Origin: Armatimonadota bacterium
GTDB lineage: Bacteria > Sysuimicrobiota > Sysuimicrobiia > Sysuimicrobiales > JACQTN01
Direction of reading: 5' to 3'
Length of the DNA: 12,371 bases
Assembly (NCBI GenBank): GCA_016210785.1
Contig: JACQTN010000370.1
Span: 1 to 12,371, forward strand
A model generated the notes under the pieces. It was not told the origin of the DNA. It worked only from the letters and a program-made list of their open reading frames with translations, and ran no database searches. The number at the start of each line of letters is the position of its first letter. Positions within the stretch are counted from its first letter, which is position 1. Made by a program: the position numbers and the translations under genes. This document shows positions 1 through 4,718 of the stretch, in pieces.

Positions 1-235
1 CCTCGTCGCCCGGCCCCACGCCCACCGCCAGCAGCGCCAGCTGGAGCGCCGCCGTCCCGGAGCCCACCGTCACCGCGTGGCGCGTGCCGATGTGCCGCGC
101 GAACTCCTCCTCCAGCCGGAAGCAGTCCTCGCCGAGCTGTAACTCTCCGCGCTGACACACGCGGGCGATGGCGGCGTCCAGCTCCTCCTTCAGGCTGAGA
201 TACTGTGCCCGCAGATCGTAGAACGGAACGCGCAT
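1..235 (-). CDS. DegT/DnrJ/EryC1/StrS-family PLP aminotransferase, N-terminal part (runs off window)
   Basis: Only the first 78 codons are present; the gene continues beyond the left edge. The translation opens MRVPFYDLRAQY, the usual start of sugar-type aminotransferases that transfer an amino group to keto-sugars or similar substrates using pyridoxal phosphate. Residues 57-68 (VGSGTAALQLAL) match the conserved segment that contacts the PLP phosphate in this fold; the catalytic lysine lies outside the window. The ATG at 235 is preceded by AAGGAGGT at good spacing, so the start is firm. It sits 118 nt downstream of the luciferase-like gene on the same strand. A predicted stem-loop at 262-295 lies in that gap, so it may have its own leader rather than simple read-through. 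The family is well supported; the substrate (sugar, cyclitol or other) cannot be told from this fragment. Confidence 0.87.
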   Translation of the reverse strand, partial: MRVPFYDLRAQYLSLKEELDAAIARVCQRGELQLGEDCFRLEEEFARHIGTRHAVTVGSGTAALQLALLAVGVGPGDE

Positions 236-261
236 GGGGTAACCTCCTTCCGGCGGCAGCC

Positions 262-295
262 AGTCCTGCGCAGGGTTGAAGGACAACCTGGGACT
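262..295 (-). promoter_or_regulatory. Stem-loop in the leader of the aminotransferase gene
   Basis: On the minus strand an outer AGTCC/GGACT stem (291-295 with 262-266) encloses an inner CAGGTTG/CAACCCTG stem with one bulged C and the 5-nt loop TCCTT. It ends about 15 nt before the AAGGAGGT ribosome site at about 241-248. No T-run follows, so it does not look like an intrinsic terminator. The role is unknown; it could influence translation of the downstream gene. This was found by hand pairing and no folding energy was computed. Confidence 0.3.
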
Positions 296-353
296 CCCGC
301 GGCCGGGGATGTGCTTCGGTGTCGGGAACCTATCCCCCTGCCGGCCGGCGCTG

Positions 354-1331
354 TCACGCGGCGCGAAGGGACGGCATCATCTCGTCCCCGATCAGCCCCA
401 GCACCTGGTCAAACCGGTCACCCACCACGCGCAGGTCGAGGATCACCACGTCCACGCCTTTGGCACCCAGGGCCTCGATCTGCCGACAACCTTCCTCCGG
501 CGTCCCCACGATAAGCGCCGTCTTGATGTCCTCGAACGACCGGTAGGACCGCCCGAGCGAGTGGCTCATGGACTGGATCATCCGCGGGATGTCCAGGCGC
601 GACATCGCCTCTTCCGTGGTGCGGGCGATGGAGGTGGGCGGGATGGTGGCCACGGTGATGCGCCGGCCCCGCGCCCGCGTCTCGGCGCGCAGGAGCGCCA
701 GCAGCTCGTCGAAGGCGTCCGCGGGGGCCCCTCCCATCCACCCGTCGAAGTGCGCCGCGGCCCGCCTCACCGAGAACGCCGAACTCGACCCGCCGTACCA
801 GATGGGCGTGCCGGGCGGGGGCACCGGGTTGATGCGGACCTGCTCAAAGCTGAACACCTCCCCGCGGTACGAGACCGCGTCCCCCGACCAGGTCTTCCTT
901 AGTACTTCCGCGGTCTCGCGCACCATCTGGTGCCGGCGGTCGTAAGGCAGTCCCACCGCAGCGAACTCCTCCCGGTTGAACCCCGCGCCCAGGCCGACGA
1001 TCAACCGGTCGCCGGCCAGGAAGCTCAGGGTCCCCAGGGCCTGGCTCAGCGCCAGGGGATGGCGCAGCGGGATCAGCACGGCCTGCCCCAGTTTGATCCG
1101 GCGCGTCGCAGCGCCCGCGGCGGCCAGCGCCAGCAGCGGCTCCAGGTGCAGGCCAGACTCCCGGATGCCGCCGTGGGTGAGCCCTTCCGGAATGAACAGG
1201 TGGTCACGGGTCCACAGCGAGTGAAACCCGCAGGCCTCCGCCCGTCTCGCCGCGTCCACGATCCGGGCGGGGCTGCACTGCGCGGAAAAGGTGGGGAGCA
1301 GCAGCCCCACCTGCACGCGGCTCTCGCTCAC
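354..1331 (-). CDS. Luciferase-like monooxygenase (LLM class, possibly F420-dependent) oxidoreductase
   Basis: A 325-residue protein of the bacterial luciferase-like TIM-barrel family, which uses reduced flavin or F420 to oxidise or reduce small substrates. Residues 7-14 (QVGLLLPT) form the first barrel strand. Residues 35-45 (GFHSLWTRDHL) match the second conserved strand/loop. Residues 111-124 (IVGLGAGFNREEFA) are the family's G-x-G-x-G-W/F-N-R-E-E-F signature, and the C-terminal GTPEEG (about 276-281) is the usual cofactor-side motif. The length fits F420-type members rather than the larger RutA/SsuD group. The start codon is GTG; it overlaps the TGA of the RidA gene in a GTGA, so the two are translationally coupled. 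The cofactor (F420 or FMN) and substrate are not decided by sequence reading. The adjoining RidA and the nearby amidase-like hydrolase suggest oxidation of a nitrogenous compound. Confidence 0.9.
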   Translation of the reverse strand: MSESRVQVGLLLPTFSAQCSPARIVDAARRAEACGFHSLWTRDHLFIPEGLTHGGIRESGLHLEPLLALAAAGAATRRIKLGQAVLIPLRHPLALSQALGTLSFLAGDRLIVGLGAGFNREEFAAVGLPYDRRHQMVRETAEVLRKTWSGDAVSYRGEVFSFEQVRINPVPPPGTPIWYGGSSSAFSVRRAAAHFDGWMGGAPADAFDELLALLRAETRARGRRITVATIPPTSIARTTEEAMSRLDIPRMIQSMSHSLGRSYRSFEDIKTALIVGTPEEGCRQIEALGAKGVDVVILDLRVVGDRFDQVLGLIGDEMMPSLRAA

Positions 1332-1729
1332 GTTCCGCTCCCGGCCCGGCGGGCCACGGCCATCGCTTCGATCTCCAGGAGGAGCCCGGGCCGCGCAAGG
1401 CCCGTGACCACCACCAGCGTGCTGGCCGGCCAGTGGTCGCCCAGGTAGCGCCGGCGCACCTCCCGGATCGTCTCGTAGTACCGCCCGTCCGTGGTGTAGA
1501 TGTTGATCTTGAAGATGTCCCGCAGCGTGCCGCCCGCCGACTCCACGGCGATCTTCAGGTTCTCGAAGACGCGCACCGCCTGCGCCTCGATGTCGCCCGC
1601 GCCGACGAAGTTCCCCTGGTTGTCGAAGGAGGTCTGGCCCGAGATGTAGAGGATGTCGCCCACCCGCCAGACGTGGGAGAAGCCGGTGCTGGGGGGCAGT
1701 CCGGGCGTGGGGATGACCTTCATGTCCAC
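1328..1729 (-). CDS. RidA (YjgF/YER057c/UK114) family protein lacking the catalytic arginine
   Basis: A small (about 131-133 aa) chorismate-mutase-like fold protein; classical members hydrolyse reactive enamines/imines to ketone plus ammonia. The family run GDILYISGQ is clear near residues 22-30, KINIYTTD lies mid-protein, and LEIEAMAV sits near the C-terminus. At the position of E. coli RidA Arg105 (PARSC) this protein has PASTL, so the arginine that holds the substrate carboxylate is replaced by Ser. That points to a Rid subgroup without ordinary imine deaminase activity. The start is ambiguous: GTG at 1729 (VDMKVIP) has GGAGG 7 nt upstream, while the ATG at 1723 (MKVIPTPG) matches the family start but has about 13 nt spacing. 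The stop overlaps the downstream oxidoreductase start by 4 nt. The reading frame stays open far upstream through repeat DNA, but that extension is not family-like. Confidence 0.9.
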   Translation of the reverse strand: MDMKVIPTPGLPPSTGFSHVWRVGDILYISGQTSFDNQGNFVGAGDIEAQAVRVFENLKIAVESAGGTLRDIFKINIYTTDGRYYETIREVRRRYLGDHWPASTLVVVTGLARPGLLLEIEAMAVARRAGSGT

Positions 1730-1750
1730 GAGTCCACCTCCGTCTCTCTG

Positions 1751-1778
1751 CAAGAAGCGTTCTTGTTCATGCACAAGA
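1751..1778 (-). promoter_or_regulatory. Two mutually exclusive small hairpins before RidA
   Basis: On the minus strand TCTTGT (1773-1778) can pair with ACAAGA (1761-1766), with a 6-nt loop. Alternatively CAAGAA (1760-1765) can pair with TTCTTG (1751-1756) around a CGC triloop. Both are perfect 6-bp stems and share the central arm, so only one can form. The second ends about 12 nt before the GGAGG of the RidA gene. The arrangement resembles a small leader switch, but no function is shown and short stems of this size can arise by chance. Confidence 0.3.
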
Positions 1779-1860
1779 CCGGCTTCCCACGATGTGTCGG
1801 TATCGGCGCCACGAGTTGAACAGCGCAGGATTGGACTCGCGCCGCCGAGTCTGAGCATCA
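1768..1860 (-). repeat. 93-nt intergenic repeat, copy A
   Basis: One of three copies in the window, all 93 nt long and all in the same orientation. By hand count it matches copy B at about 84 and copy C at about 83 of 93 positions, with substitutions only. A 32-nt run (1779-1810) is identical in all three. It ends about 38 nt upstream of the RidA start. In minus-strand RNA it can form a 7-bp stem between 1835-1841 and 1810-1816 with one G-U wobble. A competing GCGC-based stem shares one arm. No match to a known RNA family was recognised, and it could be a mobile-element remnant. Confidence 0.85.
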
Positions 1861-1876
1861 AGTGTGAGTCGGGAGC

Positions 1877-1896
1877 CCCACCGACGCGGGTGGGGG
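1877..1896. repeat. CCCCACC/GGTGGGG hairpin, shared with copy C flank
   Basis: A perfect 7-bp stem with a 6-nt loop (GACGCG) lies 16 nt beyond copy A. The equivalent place after copy C (12239-12257) has a similar CCCAC...GTGGG hairpin. After copy B only the left half survives (12066-12079) before a different module begins. The homology therefore extends past the 93-nt core. There is no T-run, so it is not a standard terminator. Confidence 0.5.
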
Positions 1897-1901
1897 AACT
1901 G

Positions 1902-1922
1902 GGGGAGGGGAAGGCCCTCCCC
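1902..1922. repeat. GGGGAGGG/CCCTCCCC hairpin
   Basis: A perfect 8-bp inverted repeat with a 5-nt loop, in the stretch between repeat copy A and the long palindrome. On the minus strand it would form a stable G/C stem downstream of the permease genes. No U-tract follows, so an intrinsic terminator is doubtful; it may protect a 3' end or be part of the composite repeat. Confidence 0.45.
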
Positions 1923-1955
1923 AAGCTCGGACACTTTGTGAAGGATGGAGTGACC
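1910..1955. repeat. Module shared with the right edge of the window (12324-12371)
   Basis: The stretch reading gaaggccctcccc...ctcgga.act.tgtgaaggatggagtg resembles gaagaacctcccc...gtcgga.act.ggtgaagggtggagtg at the far right edge. It lies 75 nt past copy A at its conserved end (1936), compared with 129 nt past copy C (12352). Core and module are therefore parts of one repeat family with a variable spacer. The GGTGGAGTG-type end is also the reverse complement of the CACTCCACC motif at 12084-12102 and 2032-2050. Confidence 0.5.
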
Positions 1956-2022
1956 CGCCTGAAATGTCTGAAGACCTTCGACCGCCCGCGGTGGGGGTAC
2001 TCCAGACATTTCAGGTGGGTCA
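1951..2022. repeat. Long palindrome: 20-nt arms, one mismatch, 32-nt loop
   Basis: The left arm 1951-1970 and right arm 2003-2022 are inverted copies differing at one position, which is a G-U wobble on the plus strand. The spacer is 1971-2002. The arm core CTGAAATGTCTG is visibly richer in A/T than its surroundings. It begins 25 nt after the oppC-like stop codon. It could form a large hairpin in the permease mRNA or be an insertion-element palindrome. No poly-U follows, so it is not an orthodox terminator. Confidence 0.75.
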
Positions 2023-2031
2023 TGGCGCAAA

Positions 2032-2050
2032 GACACTCCGTCCAACCTTA
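2032..2050. repeat. End motif (copy 1) overlapping the oppC stop codon
   Basis: The 19 nt GACACTCCGTCCAACCTTA match 12084-12102 at 16 of 19 positions. With upstream bases the match is about 22 of 27. The last three bases are the TAA stop codon of the oppC-like gene read on the minus strand. An imperfect inverted version (gtgaaggatggagtg) lies at 1938-1952 on the other side of the palindrome, as expected for ends of an inserted element. Confidence 0.5.
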
Positions 2051-3034
2051 GCCCTGCATGCGAGGATCGTATGCGTCGCGCAGCCCATCGCCCAGAAAAT
2101 TGAAGGCCAGCATGGTGGCGGCCAGCACGATGGACGGGGCCACCACCGCGTGGGGGGTGAACCGCATGGCCTGCACGCCGTCGGCGATCATCGTGCCCCA
2201 GCTCGGCAGCGGGGGCTGGATGCCGAGCCCCAGGAAGCTCAGCGCGGCCTCCAGGAAGATGGAGCGCGGGATGCTCAGGGTCACCGTGACGATGATCAGG
2301 TCGGTGACGTTGGGCAGAAGATGCCGTGCCATGATCCTCCACGGGCCGGCGCCGATGGAGCGCGCCGCCTCCACGAACTCCTGCTGGCGCAGCGCCAGAA
2401 TCTGCCCCCGCACCAGCCGGGCCGTGGCCAGCCACCCGGTCAGCCCGACGGCGGCGATGATGACCACCAGGCCGTCGGCCACCCGGTTGATCTGCCCCAA
2501 CCACGCCAGCGGCCCGCCGCGGGCGCCCTCCACCAGCCCCTTGACCAGCGTGGTGAAGACGATGGCAAAGAGCAGGTCGGGGATGGCCAGCAAGACGTCC
2601 ACGCCCTGCATCAACACGTTGTCGACCCAGCCGCCGAAGTACCCGGCGGCCAGCGCCACGGGCAGCCCGATGGCCAGGATGACCACCTGGCTGAGGATGC
2701 CCACCGCCAGCGAGACGCGGCCGCCGTACAGGAGCCGGCTGAGGACGTCGCGCCCCAGGCCGTCGGTGCCCAGCGAGAACCGCCCGCCCGGCCGGGCCAG
2801 GATGAACTCGGGGTGTTGCTCCGCGAACGGGTGCGGCGCCAGGAGGGGTGCGGCGAGCGCCAGGGCCAGCAGGATGAGGACGGTGAGCAGCCCTGCCACG
2901 GCGGCGCGGTTGCGCAGCAGGCGGCGGAACTGGGCCTCGCGCAGACCCGGCCTGGCGTGGTCGCCCGTCGCGGCTTCCCCTGTCCCGCGCTCGGGCACCC
3001 GCTGCTCCGGCAGCCGCGCGAACTCCTTAGGCAT
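2048..3034 (-). CDS. ABC transporter permease, DppC/OppC type
   Basis: A 328-residue inner-membrane subunit of a peptide/opine/nickel-type importer. A basic cytoplasmic N-terminus of about 40 residues carries the family's RRLLRNRAAVAG entry to TM1 (about 45-66). The periplasmic loop holds SLGTDGLGRDVLSRLLYGGRVSL (87-109), the OppC N-terminal hallmark. Further hydrophobic segments lie near 109-131, 143-165 and 187-206, then a C-terminal pair. Residues 219-242 (EFVEAARSIGAG...HLLPN) are the EAA loop that docks the ATPase. The C-terminus DPRMQG is normal for the family. ATG at 3034 has an AGGA about 7 nt upstream and overlaps the preceding permease stop by 8 nt. The TAA stop lies inside a repeat motif. 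The substrate is not predictable from permeases. No cognate ATPase gene occurs in the window. Confidence 0.94.
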   Translation of the reverse strand: MPKEFARLPEQRVPERGTGEAATGDHARPGLREAQFRRLLRNRAAVAGLLTVLILLALALAAPLLAPHPFAEQHPEFILARPGGRFSLGTDGLGRDVLSRLLYGGRVSLAVGILSQVVILAIGLPVALAAGYFGGWVDNVLMQGVDVLLAIPDLLFAIVFTTLVKGLVEGARGGPLAWLGQINRVADGLVVIIAAVGLTGWLATARLVRGQILALRQQEFVEAARSIGAGPWRIMARHLLPNVTDLIIVTVTLSIPRSIFLEAALSFLGLGIQPPLPSWGTMIADGVQAMRFTPHAVVAPSIVLAATMLAFNFLGDGLRDAYDPRMQG

Positions 3035-3956
3035 AGTGAATCCTGGGGTCCACCACGGCGTACAGCAGGTCCACGATCAGGTTCACCACCGCCACCACGA
3101 ACGCCAGCAGCAGCGTGGTGCCCAGCATGACCGGGTAGTCGCGCGTGGAGATGCTGGTGATGAAGTAGCGGCCGATGCCCGGCACGGCAGCGATCGTCTC
3201 CACGAAGAAGGACCCGGTCACCACGCGGGCCAGGTACAGCCCCGCCACCGTCATCACCGGGATGAGGGCGTTGCGCAGGGCGTGGCGCACGATCACCAGG
3301 AACTCCATCAGTCCCTTGGCCCGCGCCGTGCGGACGTAGTCCATGCCCAGCACGCCCAGCATCGTGGACCGTGTGTAGCGGGCCAGGGCGGCGGCGGGCG
3401 GAAAGGCCAGCGCCAGCGCGGGGATCACCACCTTGGCGGAGAGCAGTCCGTCCCAGCCGCCGGAGGGCAGCCAGCGCAGCCACACCGCCAGCAGGACGAT
3501 CAATAGCGGCGTCATGACGAAGTTCGGCACGGAGATGCCGATGAGCGCGAAGAACATCCCGCCGTGGTCGATCCACGAGTTATGCCGGGTGGCGGACAGG
3601 ACGCCGATGGGCACGCCCACGGCCACGGACAGGAGCATGGAGAGGAGCCCCAGCTGCAGCGACACCGGGAAGTGGTCGCCCAGGATGTCGTTCACCGTGC
3701 GGTGGGCGGAGATGTAGGAGGGCCCCAGGTCGCCGTGCCGGACCACGGCCCACAGGTTGGTGAGGTACTGCCGCCACACGGGCTGGTCGAGCCGGTACCG
3801 CTTGCGGATATTCTCCAGAGCCTCCTTCGTGATGGGCATGTCGCCCTCTTCGAAGGGGCCTCCGGGGATGGCGTGCGCCGCGACGAAGACCAGCGTGTAG
3901 ACGGTGATCAGGACGACGGCGAGCCGGAAGACGCGGCGGATGACATAGCCCAGCAT
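3027..3956 (-). CDS. ABC transporter permease, DppB/OppB type
   Basis: A 309-residue membrane subunit that pairs with the OppC-type permease to form the import channel. TM1 follows the usual MLGYVIRRVFRL start (about 9-30) and is followed by the PGGPF motif (31-35) and a periplasmic region with YRLDQPVWRQY (54-64). Hydrophobic spans lie near 98-121, 133-160, 175-193, 230-245 and 278-303. The EAA loop is residues 206-232 (DYVRTARAKG...RHALRNALIP). FVETIAAVPGIG...RDYPVMLG (251-279) is the conserved C-terminal periplasmic segment. It starts 13 nt after the cysteine-hydrolase stop without a clear ribosome site, so translation is probably coupled to the upstream gene, and it overlaps the oppC-like start. 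The family call is firm; the cargo is unknown. Confidence 0.94.
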   Translation of the reverse strand: MLGYVIRRVFRLAVVLITVYTLVFVAAHAIPGGPFEEGDMPITKEALENIRKRYRLDQPVWRQYLTNLWAVVRHGDLGPSYISAHRTVNDILGDHFPVSLQLGLLSMLLSVAVGVPIGVLSATRHNSWIDHGGMFFALIGISVPNFVMTPLLIVLLAVWLRWLPSGGWDGLLSAKVVIPALALAFPPAAALARYTRSTMLGVLGMDYVRTARAKGLMEFLVIVRHALRNALIPVMTVAGLYLARVVTGSFFVETIAAVPGIGRYFITSISTRDYPVMLGTTLLLAFVVAVVNLIVDLLYAVVDPRIHYA

Positions 3957-3969
3957 CGGGCGGTTCGTG

Positions 3970-4683
3970 CTAGCGCGACCGCGCCGGAGCGACCGCCGAC
4001 AGCGCCAGGGCCTTCAGGTACTCCAGCACCTCCGCCAGCGGCACCACGTCGGCGTACTTCTGGTGCATGTCAAAGAGGTTGACCTTGTGGCTGGTGCGGC
4101 ACCGGTCGTAGGTGCACTCCTCCACCACCGTGGTGCGGAACCCATAGGAGAAGGCATCCAACACCGTGGCCCGGACGCACCCGCTGGTGGTCTGCCCGCC
4201 CACCAGCAGCGTATCCACGCCCAGCTTGATGAGATAGGTGGCCAGCTGTGTGCCGAAGAAGACGCTGGGGGCCTGCTTGCAGATCACCCAGTCCTCCGGC
4301 TGCGGCGCCACCGCCTCGATGAAGGGATACGGCTGGCCCTCCAGCGTTTTGGAGTGCGCCCCGGCGCGCCAGCTCTTGTGGCTCCACCCCACGATGTCCT
4401 TCCCGTCGGCCCGGTACTGGTTGGTGGAGTAGAAGATGGGCAGGCCGCGCTCGCGGGCGGCGGCGAGCAGGGTCTGGATCGCCTTGATGCTCAGGTCGTG
4501 CCCCGGCGGCGGCGGGTCGCGGAACCGGGAGTCCTGGCCGGCCGCGCGCTTGGGATCGGTGTGGTACAGGTCCACCAGCAGCACCGCCGGCCGCTGCCCG
4601 AAGCCCGCGGGCCGGCCGTACCCGGCTCGCTCGTAGATCTCTTGCTCCTCTTGGCTGATCACGTCGTCCCAGATCCGCCCCAT
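3970..4683 (-). CDS. Cysteine hydrolase, isochorismatase fold, N-carbamoylsarcosine amidase/maleamate amidohydrolase-like
   Basis: A 237-residue cytosolic hydrolase with a Rossmann-like isochorismatase fold. The expected Asp-Lys-Cys triad is visible: D38 in LLVDLY, K136 in VICKQAPS and C169 in TTSGCVRAT. The runs SVFFGTQLATYL (140-151), SGCVRATVLDA (167-177), VVEECTYDR (186-194) and NLFDMHQKYADV (202-213) resemble N-carbamoylsarcosine amidohydrolase and NicF-type maleamate amidohydrolase more than true isochorismatases, so C-N bond (amide or carbamoyl) hydrolysis is expected. The start is fixed by GGGAGG 8 nt before the ATG. It sits 35 nt after SBP2 and 13 nt before the oppB-like gene, so it is almost certainly co-transcribed with the transporter; its substrate is likely an imported compound or a product of it. 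Ureidoacrylate, biuret or another ureido/amide substrate is equally possible. Confidence 0.9.
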   Translation of the reverse strand: MGRIWDDVISQEEQEIYERAGYGRPAGFGQRPAVLLVDLYHTDPKRAAGQDSRFRDPPPPGHDLSIKAIQTLLAAARERGLPIFYSTNQYRADGKDIVGWSHKSWRAGAHSKTLEGQPYPFIEAVAPQPEDWVICKQAPSVFFGTQLATYLIKLGVDTLLVGGQTTSGCVRATVLDAFSYGFRTTVVEECTYDRCRTSHKVNLFDMHQKYADVVPLAEVLEYLKALALSAVAPARSR

Positions 4684-4718
4684 GGGTGTTGCCTCCCGTG
4701 CTGGTGCTCAGGCCCGCG

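Larger units (their letters stand above)
1730..2047. other. 318-nt gene-free block between oppC-like and RidA genes
   Basis: No credible gene lies here. From high to low coordinates it holds a motif overlapping the oppC stop (2032-2050), a long palindrome (1951-2022), a module resembling the right edge of the window (1910-1955), a G/C hairpin (1902-1922), a CCCCACC/GGTGGGG hairpin (1877-1896), 93-nt repeat copy A (1768-1860) and small alternative hairpins just before the RidA ribosome site (1751-1778). It serves as the 3' region of the permease operon and the 5' leader of RidA. No convincing sigma-70 promoter was seen. Confidence 0.7.

Noticed and set aside
1768..1860. Cobalamin riboswitch (GGGAAGCCGG on the minus strand)
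   Set aside because: The short match is not followed by the rest of the conserved B12-box elements, and the downstream genes are not typical targets.
1902..1922. Rho-independent terminator of the permease operon
   Set aside because: The stem is strong but no U-tract follows on either strand, so it is listed only as a hairpin.
1730..2023. N-terminal extension of RidA to an ATG at 2023
   Set aside because: The extension runs through repeat DNA and the palindrome, has no RidA homology, and the ribosome site lies just before 1729.
2058..3506. A 482-codon plus-strand open frame, and another at 1964-3130
   Set aside because: They are antisense to the two permeases, which have clear EAA loops and membrane segments on the minus strand.
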